Part shown: one piece after another, positions 1 through 10,801 of the stretch | How the letters are laid out: every line of letters begins with the position of its first letter | How positions within the stretch are numbered: the first letter of the stretch is position 1 | Assembly (NCBI RefSeq): GCF_022458985.1 | Contig: NC_061772.1 | Coordinates: 29,075,501-29,139,500, forward strand | DNA length: 64,000 nucleotides | Direction: 5' to 3' | DNA from: Mugil cephalus | Taxonomy: Eukaryota; Chordata; Actinopteri; Mugiliformes; Mugilidae | Notes under the pieces: model-generated | Database searches by the model: none | The model's input: the letters and a program-made list of their open reading frames with translations, nothing else | Told to the model about the DNA's origin: nothing | Program-made: the position numbers and the translations under genes

Positions 1-40
1 ACATTCAGATACATTCAGGTACATTCAGGTACATTCAGGT
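1..40. repeat. 10-bp tandem repeat in SIRT3 intron
   Basis: Four near-perfect copies of the decamer acattcaggt open the window. They lie in the SIRT3 intron downstream of exon 3. From here to 569 the sequence is AT-rich intron with no recognisable gene. Confidence 0.8.
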
Positions 41-569
41 ACGTGTGCACTTTGCTCAGTGGTACAAGACAAAGCACTTAAATAAGCAAGAAAAATAAAA
101 GCGTAAAAAAAAAAAACAGGAAACTGTACAACATAAATTAGATTTCCAGAATAAAAGAATTTAGAGAAAGAATCGTAATTCTGTATTTTTTTAAATTACA
201 GTTTATTTTATTTTACTAGATAATAATTATTTTTATTTTATTTTAATTTAATATTATTTTATTTTATCTTTCTTGTGGCTTTTTAAGAGTGTTTCTTTTA
301 TGTGCAACAAAGCTACTGTGACAAAGTCATTTCTCTTGTGGATCATTAAAGTCTGTCTGAGTCTAATAAAGGACAGAAACAGATACAGTGAACGCATCAT
401 TAGTTAAAACGCACGAATGCTGCACAATGACAATAATCCTCTGTTTTACCAGTGATGTTTGTTGTCCCCTTACCTTGGGAAAGTGCTGCTTTCTGCAGGC
501 ATGATCATCTCATATTATTCTGTCTGATTATTGAAGACACCTTCAGGGAAACTCGGAAGCTTTTCTCAC

Positions 570-776
570 CTGAAATCAGGGATGCCACTGGGAGTGCTGA
601 TCCCGGCTCCAGCCATCACCACCACTCTCTTGTAACGCTGCTCTCGGATGTTTCTGGCGATGTCCTGCAGGGTCTGCTGCTCCACGGACCCACCGCCACC
701 ACCGCCGCCACCGCCGCCACCGCCACCACGGGAGAAAAACCTCCGGGTCCCATTCACCCAGGGAGAGAGTGTCGGT
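570..776 (-). CDS. sirt3: SIRT3 exon 3: start of sirtuin catalytic domain
   Basis: Sirtuins are NAD-dependent protein deacylases; SIRT3 is the main mitochondrial one. The exon ends with [14 protein letters not shown], the NAD-binding signature. The TPSG version is typical of SIRT3, whereas SIRT2 has TSAG. Before it come FFSR, a run of 13 glycines encoded by GGT/GGC triplets, and a helix beginning [13 protein letters not shown]. The acceptor is cttcccag at 777 and the donor CAG|gtgaga at 570. The exon starts and ends in phase 2. Proximity to PSMD13 supports SIRT3, since the two are neighbours in other vertebrates. The rest of the catalytic domain lies off the left edge. Confidence 0.9.
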
Positions 777-911
777 CTGGGAAGAAATTTAAAAACTCTG
801 AAGTCAAACATGACAAACTAAAACAGAACTTGTTAGACTTTGACTTTTCATTTTCTGAAAGTAATTTTTCCTGCACCTTGAGGGGAGGGGCCTCTGTGAA
901 CATTAATAATG

Positions 912-945
<34 letters not shown>

Positions 946-1214
946 GAAGAAGAAGAAGAGCTAAAAGGAGGAAGAGAAGCAGGAGAACAAGAAAGTGGAG
1001 GAAGATGAGGAGAAGCAGAAGAAGAGGGAGGACTAAATTCACAATAAGTAGGATAAAGATGAGGAGAAGTATGATGAAAACAAAGTCCAACAGGTCTTTG
1101 GGTCCTGTGGACTGAGGGGAAGGACCTCAGTAAAGAAGAAGAAGAACTAAAAGGATGATGGGAAGGAGGAGGGGAACAAGGTGGAGGAGGTGGAGATGTT
1201 CCTAAAGTGTTTTT
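777..1214. repeat. SIRT3 intron 2 microsatellites (TAA, GAA, GGA)
   Basis: A (TAA)n run at about 904-946 passes into (GAA)n and degenerate GAA/GGA-rich sequence as far as about 1200. Several open frames cross it, but they are low-complexity artefacts. No exon is seen here. Confidence 0.75.
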
Positions 1215-1331
1215 CTGTGTCACATCCACACAAATGAATGCCAGGACCAAAAGTTTCACAGTAGCATCACTGATGGTTTAAATGTTATGCTCCTTTTCAG
1301 TGGTCATAATGTTATGCCTGATCAGTGTATA
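1215..1331. mobile_element. Tc1/mariner-type remnant, one end
   Basis: The stretch ending ggtcataatgttatgcctga then tcagtgta matches, from memory, the terminal sequence of a very common teleost Tc1/mariner-like element. The preceding cacatccacacaaatgaatg resembles its internal sequence, so this is a deleted copy. A second remnant of the same family lies at 47565-48015. Confidence 0.55.
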
Positions 1332-1365
1332 CGTCACAGTGTTGCTCTCAGGTGAGTCGTCGTAC

Positions 1366-1390
1366 CTGAACAGAGCTGCTGCACCTTCAG
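1366..1390 (-). CDS. sirt3: SIRT3 exon 2, 25-nt microexon (predicted)
   Basis: On the minus strand this 25-nt segment is bounded by gtccag and a donor CAG|gtacga. Read from the phase-1 end of exon 1 it encodes EGAAALF and hands phase 2 to exon 3. It therefore joins the ATG exon and the catalytic exon without a stop. The phase fit is the main evidence; expression data would settle it. Confidence 0.55.
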
Positions 1391-1465
1391 CTGGACACGA
1401 TCTCCTCTGACCAAAGTCTATAAAACATCACATGTGATTGATCTTCGTTATTATTTGTTCCTGCA

Positions 1466-1470
<5 letters not shown>

Positions 1471-1544
<74 letters not shown>
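1471..1544. repeat. (TG)n dinucleotide repeat
   Basis: About 37 TG units lie in SIRT3 intron 1, some 25 bases from the exon 1 donor. The open frames through it, encoding poly-CV or poly-HT, are artefacts. Confidence 0.95.
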
Positions 1545-1548
<4 letters not shown>

Positions 1549-1567
1549 TGTGTGTGTTTGTGTTTAC

Positions 1568-1637
1568 TGACTGTTTGCGGAGAGACTCCAGCTCGGACTT
1601 GAACGCAGCCTGCGATACAAACAACAAACTCTGACAT
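1568..1637 (-). CDS. sirt3: SIRT3 exon 1 with start codon (predicted)
   Basis: The minus-strand ATG at 1637 opens MSEFVVCIAGCVQVRAGVSP and reaches a donor TCA|gtaaac at 1568 in phase 1. Spliced to the microexon at 1366-1390 and exon 3, it gives an N-terminus with Arg residues and few acidic ones, compatible with a mitochondrial presequence. No other upstream ATG fits the phase as well. SIRT3 N-termini vary widely between species, so identity rests on frame and position. Confidence 0.6.
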
Positions 1638-1639
1638 GT

Positions 1640-1810
1640 GTCATTAAGGACGAACCCACTAAAGACGGAGAAGACATGAGAGCAGCCGACACAAGACTCT
1701 CAGGATGTAAAATATAACGCTAAACGAAGGCAAAATATCCACTTTACCGACAAGTTAGCATTAGCAAGCCCCCATTACTTCCCATCAGCCCTTGCGACAC
1801 CCGGAAGTTT
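1640..1810 (-). promoter_or_regulatory. SIRT3 proximal promoter with ETS-type site
   Basis: This is the region just upstream of the SIRT3 ATG. CCGGAAGT at 1801-1808 is the core of ETS/GABP sites common in housekeeping divergent promoters. The same octamer lies upstream of PSMD13 (40729-40736) and in both PSMD13 promoter duplicates. No TATA box is seen. Confidence 0.45.
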
Positions 1811-2449
1811 TTTTGTTTTTTTATTTTATTTCTTTATTGACAGAAAATATACAGTAAAAATGTAACAATGCAAAATTGTCAAAATGCAGTCAAAATAATA
1901 TAATAATATAATATAAATAAAACAAAGATACAACAAATAATCAAAACCAAAACTCGAGGTTGAATAAAGTTCAGATAATATTCATATAAATATTTTTCAC
2001 ACAAACCTCTTGTTTTGGTCACTTTGGGGTTTCAACTTTTTTCAATATTTGAAACACTGAAAAGCACAGATTCAGCTTTATTGTGAGTTTTTGATGACAT
2101 ACTCCTGGGAAATGAATCTGGTGATTTTATTATGATGCATTATTCTGCTGGACTCAATAGGAGCCTTTGACACTGTGCAAATGTTCAGCGAGTGTTGAGT
2201 GAAGTAAGCTGTGTCTTTCCTGTAGGTTAGTCCTCTGTCAAGTTCAGACTCGTAACTAAATGAGAAGTGAGTTAAATTAGTAAAGATTAATCTATAATTC
2301 ACAGATTTCCCATTTTCATGGTGATACATACAGGCGCCACATGTTGATCTCATATTTCACATGGGGTGTGACTCTGTGATTTTTCACTGATGCCTCCCAG
2401 GAGGAGGTCCGGTTCCACGTCCAGTTCAGCCCTTTCTGGGTGGAGTTTG
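1811..2449. other. Gap without recognised gene
   Basis: AT-rich sequence. A 91-codon minus-strand frame (2078-2353) is open but resembles nothing I recognise. Part of it (about 2215-2270) recurs near 3960-4025 inside the insertion that splits copy A exon 1, which suggests a dispersed repeat. Confidence 0.4.
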
Positions 2450-2900
2450 ATTGTTCTCTCTGTGTGTGTGGGGGTTTTCTTGCACTGATTTCCCTGTATT
2501 GTCTGTTTAAGCTTGCACAAGCATTCTTTATACCCAGCCCCTTGTATTGGACTCAGTAATGTGTCCTCATGTAGATCCATGTTCCTGAAGGAACATCCTC
2601 TCCATTCACTGTGGACTGCACCTGCTGCTATAACACACAGCTTCAGCATATTCACTGGGCACTTTGGAAAGTTCATACATTTATGACGTAGTTTTCTTGT
2701 GTATCTTGTATATTGTTCTATTTCATGGACGCAAAGACTAAATTCTTAATTAGACAAAACAGTAGAGCAGCCTTGTGTGCCAGGTGTGCTGAAAAATAAC
2801 ACAATGAACTGAACGTCTTTACAACGTTCCCAGAGCGTTACGATAGTTCTATGGCACCATGAGCACCAACAACCTGCCGTCCTCAAACTGTTACTCCATA
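2450..2900 (+). repeat. Partial tandem-unit copy next to SIRT3
   Basis: 2460-2635 matches the sequence that follows the duplicated PSMD13 exon 1 at about 28600-28775 and 33870-34045. It then jumps to the segment with the cttcagca, cttcatacattta and gacaaa...cagtagagcagccttgtgtg blocks, which in copies B and C lies downstream of the MGNS/MANS exon. The piece containing that exon is deleted here. It marks the SIRT3-side edge of the duplicated block. Confidence 0.6.
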
Positions 2901-3289
2901 GGCCTGTATCACAAAGCGAGCTGAACTTATCCTGTTTTACGAGGACTATGAAGAGGTAAAATATCAAATTAAAAAGAGAGGAATAACCGCCACTACCATA
3001 AAACAAAGAGAGAAAACGTGGCATCATATTGCAGTCCGCCTGAATGTGTAAGTATTGCACAAATACGCACTCACTGAAACATCACAAAAACGTAGTTGTA
3101 CTCGTACTAGATAATTTTATGAAACAGCTGAAAGTGAAACAAATAAAACTGACGGCAGATGTGACTGAAATTATGTAAATGTTTAATCCTGGAACTTAGC
3201 CTGGTCTGGAGAAAAGTTACGTGAATAACATAGTTTCCAGGCTAACAAGGCTGTTGATGAAATTCCAACATCTTAACTGATAATTTTGA

Positions 3290-3510
3290 ATTACTACACT
3301 TACAAAACTATAATTACAGGACAATAAGAACTTGAGATCTCCAACATTCCTGAACATATTATGTGGAATAAAATTCCACAATGAATCTGTTTTTTAAGCA
3401 TTCCTTCAATCATTTAATTTTAAATGTATAATTTGGATCCATAAAATCTAGTAGATCAAAACCACCTTTGGCTTTAGAACCAGAAAGCAAAGTTTTTTAA
3501 ATTATGGTAC
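3290..3510 (-). mobile_element. L1/Tx1-type LINE ORF2 fragment
   Basis: Read on the minus strand, the interval contains GGFDLLDF, then YTFKIK and LKNRF. These are in the order seen near the C-terminus of L1/Tx1 endonuclease-reverse transcriptase proteins, broken by stops. It is an old remnant. The remainder of 2900-3917 shows no gene. Confidence 0.5.
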
Positions 3511-3917
3511 TTATCAGGGGCTACGGGGCTGAGGCCCCTATTGTTATCCCGCATGTTTCCTCTTACTTTTTTAGTGTGGATGCCGCAAGCTCACAGTGAG
3601 CCCAAATGTGAGACCAGGAACACACAGGTAAATTTCCCTACCGTCTGTCTGTGTGTACACACCTGCTCTGGGGCAGTCGGAGAGAGAGGGAGGGGTCGTT
3701 ACCATGATCACAGGAGAAAAAGATGTGTTTGCCACGGGAGTCTGTCGGTTATTTAAAATAATCCTCATTTCTAGTCATAATAATGGCTGGATACAATCGA
3801 TGTGCCGTGTACGGATGTAGGACTGCAGTCTGTAGAGCGCCTGCCCCATGTGTTGAGGACTTCTCTACCATTAACTGTCCATTAAAGGCAAAAAAATAAA
3901 AAAATAAAAAATGAAAC

Positions 3918-4304
3918 ATGGGAAACTCCACCTCCGTCTACTTATAAGCTTATAAGTAAGCTGTAAGGTAGTCCTCTGTTCAGTTCAGACTCGTCCTCTG
4001 TTCAGACTTGTAACTAAATGAGAATGTAACGTCCCCATATAAACAGGGGAGGCGTATACCTGTTCTACAGGTAGGAAGGGGACGTTGTCTGCTTCGATAG
4101 CTCAGATAGGGGTGGAAAGGGTGTAGTCAGTGCTGTCTCTGTATGTGTCTCTAAACGTGAGAATTTTCAATACCTCTCCAAAGATCCTGGGCTGAAGGAG
4201 AGGTAAATATCCTCCTTCGACACTTGGAATGGGCCAGATTGGAATCAGAACTTTTTAAGAATTAGGACTGCCACAAGTTCAACAGAGAAGATGGCGCTGT
4301 GCAG
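3918..4304 (+). pseudogene. Copy A 5' exon, split by insertion
   Basis: This is the counterpart of the MGNS/MANS exons at 29648 and 34835. It reads MGNSTSVYL and stops. About 280 bases of unrelated sequence (roughly 3945-4227) follow, then the rest of the exon resumes (gggccagattggaatcag) and ends at the same donor, gcag|gtaagt, at 4304. A second small insertion lies in the resumed half. This exon cannot be translated through in copy A. Confidence 0.65.
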
Positions 4305-4732
4305 GTAAGTGGTTTTATATACGACTCAGTTTAGTCAGTTAGGGTTAGGGTTGTGTATTGTTCTATTTCATGGACACAAAGACTAATTTATTAAATAGAC
4401 AAAGCAGTAGAGCAGCCTTGTGTGCCTAATGTATTAAATAATCGAAGCAGTACAGCTGTTAACTGAAAATTACTCAAAAAAGGAACGTCTTTACAACGTT
4501 CCCAGAGTGTTACGATAGTTCTTTGGCAACATGAGAACCAAAAATCTGCCATTCTCGAACTATTACAGATTTGTAGAGCTAAGGAAAATGACGACAGAAG
4601 CTGGAGTCATTTACTTTTGCACTCTCAATAGGCAAGATTACACTAAACACATATAAAACAAAGATGGCTCTCGCCCTAGTGCCACGTCGCCACTCATACA
4701 CAGTATGACTGTACAGCACGCAGCCCGCACGT

Positions 4733-4800
4733 ACTACGTACTACTACGTAGTAGTACGTAGTAGTACGTAGTATTACGTAGTAGGAAGCGCACTATACAT
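4733..4800. repeat. TACGTA-rich palindromic cluster
   Basis: Repeated self-complementary TACGTA/CTACGTAG units lie about 70-130 bases before the putative initiator exon of copy A. Shorter, differently arranged versions occur at the same place in copies B (about 30285-30300) and C (about 35475-35545), so the cluster expands and contracts between copies. It could be a regulatory cluster, a hairpin former or a transposon end. Confidence 0.5.
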
Positions 4801-4868
4801 TGGCTTGCATAGCATTGTGTAGCAGCACTGTTTAACCGCACACAGCTACAAATTAACGCCAAGTTTTC

Positions 4869-7800
4869 ATGGTAAGGATCAACTAGTCCTGTTTGTGGTT
4901 TATGGAAGAGTTAAAGTGAGGAATGATCAGTCACTGTGTTCGAGATGTTTATTGAGACACAGCAACAGACGCTGACTGGCGAACACTCTGTTGTACATCG
5001 GTTAAGAGGCTCGGGTATCGTGTTAGCAGTGAATAATAAGCCTGCCATTCATTCATGTCATTCATGAGATCGTGAGACATGAGTTGAATAAAATGAGGGA
5101 AAAGATTATGAAACAACTGTGTTGACACACGTTCAAAATAACCGACCGATGAGACAATGATGTACAACATGCTTGTCGTTACTTTTGGTGCGCGTCTAGT
5201 AACAATTCTAATAACAACAATAATAATAATAATAATACATTTTATTTATAAGCGCCTTTCCAAAACCTCAAGGTCACTTTACAGTGAAATAAAAAGGTGA
5301 AATACAAAATAAAATAAACATGAAAACAATAATATATAACAGAACACCAAAATAAGTAATTAAATAAACAAGAAGATGATAGTATAGAGAGACCATAAAA
5401 TCAAGAGTCAGATTGATGGTGGGTAGGTCAAAGTGAATAGATGAGTCTTTAAGGTGAGTGAGTTAACGTTCCGGATATGGGGAGGAAGATATTTCCAAAG
5501 GCGGGCTGCTGAGTGGCTAAATGATCGGTGGCCGAAGGATGAGAGGTTTGCGGGGGGGAACAGAGAGGTGGATTGATGAAGAGGAACGGAGGACATGCGA
5601 TGGCACTGTGATGTGGAGCAAGTCAGATATGTGGTGGAGGGCTTTGAAAGTTAGAAGAAGGATCTTAAATGTGATGCGGTAACGGGTGGGTAGCCAGTGG
5701 AGTTGCTGTAAAACCGTTGTGATGTGACTGGTGGTGGGAGTTCTGGTTATGATACGGGCTGCAGTGTTCTGGACAACTTGAAGTTTGTGAAGTGATTTGA
5801 GGGGGAGACCGGAGAGCAGAGAGTTGCAATAACCAAGACGGGATGTGACCAGTGTGAGGGAGGGGCGAATGCAATACATGCTTCAATGTGAAAAATATGA
5901 AATATTTATGAAATATGTATCAGTGTAAGTGAACATGTGCTCAAAGTTGTGTGCCAACCCCTCAGAGTTGTTGCTTTATGGGGTACATGCACAGCAGGAA
6001 ATTACACATTACATAAATACTACTACTACTACTAAATATATAAAGAAATATGTACAAGTTCATGAAAAGAAAGTGAACATGAGTTATTGCACAGTGTCAG
6101 TATAAAACAATACTACTGACAATGTAGTGAATATTAGTGATTTTTGTCAGTTTTATGACCTTGTAACAGTTGTTTTATGTTGTATTTCATGTTTGTATTT
6201 ATCTGCTCAGGCTCCTACACCCAAGAAACGAGGCCACCCTGTCACAACTGGCCCTGATGCCAAGAGGAAGCCCATTGGCCTAGCAGTGAAGGTGCAAGGC
6301 TTTAACAGGTTAGTTAATAAGTTAGCTTATTTCTACATTCAATGTTTGTGTGTGGACTTGATTTTCTTTTTTATTCACATATTATTTCTGTCACTATCTC
6401 ACACTAATACTCTAACAATATGGTTATACTGTAGGTCCTTCCAACATGATGATGATTCTACTATGGACTGGGAACCTTCTATGTAAGTGGCCTCAGAATG
6501 AAACCTTAGTTTCAGAGTTCCCTTCAGGCCAGCGCTGATAAACTGGACAGTTTAGGACAGTTACTACATGATGTCATCTAATGGCTTTGTAGTATATGCA
6601 TGTCTCACCAATATAACACTTTATGTTTCCCATGCAGCAGTGCAGGTCCATCAGTGTCCTCCACTGACCAAGATGTCGTCCCAATGGAGGTAGATGAGCA
6701 GAACAACAGGTACGTGAATAATGGTGCAGAACACACCATTATTGGAGGGTGGAGTTTGCATGTTCTCCCTGTGTCCGTGTCTGTTTTCTCCAGGTACTTT
6801 GGCCTCCTCCCACCAATAACGTAGAGTAGAGAAAGTAGAGAAAACCAAAGCTAACAGTTCATTATGAAATATTACAGGAACTCCTCAAAACTTACAATAA
6901 CTCAGCCAAACAGGCCAGAATTTCTCACTTCCATTAACTGATCACAGAACACAAAAACAACCCCGCATTCCTCTTCTCCAGAATATATACATAAATACAA
7001 ACACAAATTTTAACAGCTCATCCAAAATACTTAGTGACGCCCTTTGTGAGGACATTGCAGACCACTTCAGAGGTAAAATCGATGACATTCGGTCGAGTCT
7101 TTGACCTCACGCATCAGAAGCATCAGTCTGGTTTTAGGATGAACCACAGTACAGAGACAGCCCTTTTAAAGATCTTAAATGACATCAGGTGCACCTTAGA
7201 TAACCATAAACTCAGAGTCTTGGTTCTGCTGGATCTAACCGCCGCCTTCGATACAGTAGACCATCGTATTTTAATTAACAGACTGAGGCACCTGGTCGGC
7301 CTCTCTGGTTCTGTTCTTAACTGGTTCATCTCATACCTCTCTGATAGAAGCTTCTAGGATACCTGATCCTCAGGAACCCATGGAACTGAGTGTGTGGTTC
7401 CCCAGGGGTCAATTCTAGGTCCAACTCTCTTTAACTTATATATGCTTCCCCTGGGGGACGTCATCAGGAGACACGGCATCAACTTTCATAGTTATGTTGA
7501 CGACATTGGTCCTGAATGCCAGAGAGAGAAACTTTTACCAAAACTACAGGATTTTAAGATATCACAATCTGTAAAAAATCTGGGCGTGATTTTTGACTCT
7601 GAGCTCAGTTTTATTCCGCATATCAAAAATATTACAAAGATAGGTTTTTACCATCTTAAGAATATAGCCAGAGTTCGTCTGTTTCCCTCACAGGCTAACA
7701 CAGAGGTGCTGATGCTTCTTCTTCTGGTTTTCTGGGTTATTGTAACGCTCTGCTCTCTGGTCTTCCTAAAAAGAACACTTACAATTCACAAGTTTTACAA

Positions 7801-9106
7801 AATTCAGCTGCTCGTGAGAGCTGCTCGGCGAGAGCACATTACACCAGTTTTAAAATCACTGCATTGGCTCCCTGTGTGCTTCAGGATCGATTTTAAGGTT
7901 CTTTTAGTAGTTTTTAGCGGGAGGGGGCTCCCACGCACAGGGTTGTTCCTCTCTGCCCATGGGGGCGCCGTTCCTTGGGTCCCTTTGGCCCCTTTGGCCT
8001 GAGTAGTTAGGCTTTCTGCACCTTGGTGTGGGGGTCTGGGTCAGATCCAGGTCGACTCTCCTTTGGTGCTTTCACATCGGCAAAAGTCCCGGGTCGGACC
8101 TCCACCTGTGAGAGCTGCGCGCCTGTTTTTTCCTCCCTCATACGTCATCGCGTACATTACAGATAAAGTTGCAATTTGTCGATGACCTGAGGAATGGACC
8201 GGTCAAACCCCCGCTCTTTCTAAAGGCTGCTGATATTAGAGTAAATCACTGTGTCCTGCACAGAGTCCGATATCTGCCGCCAAATCCCCCCTTTCCTCAG
8301 ATGCAGAGCGCTGCCATGATCGTTAAAGTGTGGGAGATCACGATACAAGCTGGATACAAACACAGTCGCCGTTCACGTTCCATTAAAAATCTTTGCCATT
8401 CAGAGACCAATCTTTATTGGAATAGAACAAAACTTGTTTTTGAGCTGAAGCTTGTCAAATGGTACAGTCTGTCAGGCCATTGAGTCAGAATGTAACAGAC
8501 AGATATTGACTACTGTATCAACATCAGAGCCAAAAACACCTTTTTCGCTCGATGCGAAAGGGGCTCTACTGTACTTCAAGCATTTTCTTCATCACAAAAA
8601 TGTACTTCACATGTACGTCAAGGATATTGAAGTAATGCCTGTAGTTCCACTTTTAAAAGGCCAACTTTTCCTCCACACTCAGCATAGCTGTCGCTAACCT
8701 CTTATCATGCTTATCATGAAAGCTTACTCCACCTTAGCCAGTCATTATCACCTCACTTATGCTAAGAAATCCATCAATATTTACATGCACCCTTTGTGTT
8801 ATATAATATATATAGTACATTCAGAATATGCATCTCAATTGGAGTTTGTTGGAGCTCAATTTACTCATTTATGTAAGAATTGCCAGGATCAAAGAAATTA
8901 TACTAATTATATTGTGTGATTTACATCCTCAAGTATGATGTTAATTAATGAGTGAGTTTAATATGTGTGTTTTGTTTTAAATTGCATTTATAGTCAAATT
9001 TCTCTTCTTGATGTCTTTCAGCTCTCCGCCTTCAACTGCGTGGGAGAATTTAAAGATTTCCTTATCTATTTCCATTCCCTTTCAACTCGGAAGAAAAAAT
9101 GAATAG
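4869..9106 (+). CDS. Unrecognised small gene, copy A
   Basis: I do not recognise this protein. Proposed exons: initiator ATG 4869-4871 directly followed by gtaagg; 6211-6308; 6435-6482; 6638-6709; 9022-9106 (stop). All have AG/GT borders. After the phase-0 first junction the rest are phase 2, giving about 101 residues. Visible elements are a Lys/Arg-rich stretch ([14 protein letters not shown]) that could be a nuclear signal, an acidic MDWEP motif, [11 protein letters not shown] with VVPMEVDEQ, and a tail [16 protein letters not shown]. Against copies B and C, exon 2 differs by an in-frame 6-nt gap. The last intron carries LINE and unclassified insertions. The ATG exon is inferred from phase and conservation. 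Confidence 0.5.
5205..5885 (-). mobile_element. L2/CR1-like LINE 3' fragment in copy A intron
   Basis: Minus-strand frames read [31 protein letters not shown] and [13 protein letters not shown]. This is the C-terminal reverse-transcriptase region typical of teleost L2/CR1-type LINEs, broken by frameshifts. The same insertion, shortened, sits in the same intron of copies B and C, so it predates their duplication. Confidence 0.8.
6740..6985. repeat. Dispersed teleost repeat pieces
   Basis: The segment tttgcatgttctccctgtgt through the tcctcccacc stretch is a common teleost dispersed repeat. It shares its first part with the sequence joined onto the duplicated PSMD13 exon 1 at 28580 and 33850. 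No gene is seen. Confidence 0.5.
6990..8010 (+). mobile_element. L2/CR1-type LINE reverse-transcriptase remnant
   Basis: The first frame contains [18 protein letters not shown] and [13 protein letters not shown]. The second has [21 protein letters not shown] and a degraded YVDD box, then [12 protein letters not shown]. These are ordered reverse-transcriptase motifs of an L2/CR1-like element. A deletion of several hundred bases follows YVDD, and frameshifts make it inactive. It inserted in the last intron of copy A. Confidence 0.85.
8040..8700. other. Unclassified insertion in copy A
   Basis: This stretch is absent from the equivalent intron of copies B, C and D, so it arrived after or outside their duplication. 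Two short frames (8169-8483, 8452-8697) overlap and resemble nothing known to me. It is probably part of a transposon, but I see no diagnostic termini. Confidence 0.35.
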
Positions 9107-9299
9107 AAAAGGTCACTGAAGTAATGCAGCATAACCAAGAAGTTTATGGGTAAGAAATACATGAAAACGCAGAAGGTGAAAGTAACATGAGGTGAGACTA
9201 GAGAGAGTAGTTGTTTGCACAGATTCAGCTGCTACTAAAAATTTGTTGGGTACCAGCCCATGAAGGAGTTGAGGGTAATGAGAAAGCAGGTGAGACAGA

Positions 9300-10140
9300 G
9301 ACAGATAAAAAACACTGAAATTAAATAATATCTCTATATCTTTTTACTTTTTGTTTACAACACACTTTTAGCTTGGAGGGAATGTAATACAAAGCATAGT
9401 TCCCCCCTTAATATCTCAATTTACATCAATATCCCTGGTACACACTTTTTAAATGTTTACAGATATGGAATGTAGTTTTTACGCTCATTAAGGAGTGTAC
9501 TTTGAATAATAAAATTACAATTAAATAAAAAAAAAAAACGATTAAAAAAATTAAATTACATAATTACGTTTATGATATGCTGTCTAAAGGAAGAAATTCA
9601 TCTTTCACAGACCTATTCAAGATTTGGGAAAAAGATTTGGGTTTAGAGACAGATGAAAAGACCTGGCTAAATATTTGTGATATGGTACATTTTCCATTTA
9701 CGAACAAGTTTCACATTTATCCACAGACTACTGCACTGCAATGAAAATGCATAAAATCTCCAAAAATAATTCACCACTCTGCCTTAAATGTAAAACCAAA
9801 CAAGGGACATATATGCATTTATTTTGGTTAATTGTGAATCATTAAAACCTTTTTGGGCTTCAGTTCGTCTTTTTACCAGATCAGCTTTAGAATTAGGGTT
9901 TGATTTAAACCCATGTTTTTATTTACTTCATGACATGTCTGGTTTCTATTTAGAGTCTCTATTATTTATTTATTTTTTTAAATATACGGAAAGATGAATT
10001 ACCTCCTTCATTTAAGATGTTTGCAGACCAGCTTACAATTTTTTTTTCGGTTAAAGAGACTGACACATAAAAACTATGGAAAAGTTTTGATCCGTTATTG
10101 AATTTGGTTTTCTTTGTGTTTTTTTTTTCTTTATTTTTCT
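9300..10140 (+). mobile_element. L1/Tx1-type LINE ORF2 C-terminal remnant
   Basis: The plus-strand translation reads FTDLFKIWEKDLGLETDE, then TWLNICDMVHF and, further on, a Cys-containing segment and GTYMHLFW. These are hallmarks of the L1/Tx1 ORF2 C-terminus, with several stops. A closely matching fragment lies at 38770-39180 downstream of copy C. The LTR element at 10143 abuts its 3' end. Confidence 0.7.
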
Positions 10141-10142
10141 TG

Positions 10143-10712
10143 TGTTATGTGTAAAGCTTTGCGTATGTCTCTCTCTTGCTCTGTCTGCTGTAGTCCTGAA
10201 GGTGAGAGGTTGGATACCAGCCTGTGTGAAGAGCTGTGGATCGGCTCATACTCCAGCCAATCAGAGAAGGAGGGACCTTTGAAAACCTTCTGTTGTGCTT
10301 CTCTCTCTCTCTCTTTCTCTCTCTTTCTTTCTTTGTTGGATAGGTGGGTTTGTGGTGGGGACTAGGGACCAAGGTACGACTTATCACACTAGGTCATGGG
10401 TTGCTGCCACAATTGTATTTTTATTATTTTTGGATGTTTTGTAGCCAGTACAGTCAGGTCTTTTGTTTTCTTTTCTTTTCACACAGAGATAGTTGACCTA
10501 GGCTCATTTTGATTGTAATTTGTCTATTTTATTTGGCACAAGCCTCACCAGTCCCTCTCTCCCCCTACATTGTTTGAAACCTACATCTATTATGTACCTT
10601 TTCATTTCAGTATTATGAATAAATCTCTTTTCTTTAACTGTCTCCCATCATCTCTGAGTTGTTCTTTGTTGATTGTCAGTGTTACTGTTTCCAATTAAAT
10701 GGAAACATAACA
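10143..10712 (+). repeat. 5' LTR of deleted Gmr1-like element
   Basis: 570 bases, TG...CA bounded. It contains a pyrimidine-rich ctctctctttctctc stretch and an aataaatctctttt segment likely to hold the polyadenylation signal. Compared with the 3' LTR it lacks about 39 bases after aaggta, so the pair has diverged. Confidence 0.85.
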
Positions 10713-10801
10713 GTTGGGGGCTCATCCGGGATCAACCTGTTTTACCTTCTGACAATCAATGAGAAATTACTTTTGGGGTTTTGTTTGGCATGTGACTGAA
10801 A

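Noticed and set aside
848..1259. Open frames of 80-118 codons on both strands
   Set aside because: They are translations of TAA/GAA/GGA microsatellites in a SIRT3 intron, with poly-Ile, poly-Leu or poly-Ser composition.
2078..2353. 91-codon minus-strand frame next to SIRT3
   Set aside because: No recognisable domain, no splice context, and part of it recurs inside the insertion at about 3960-4025, so it is probably a dispersed repeat.
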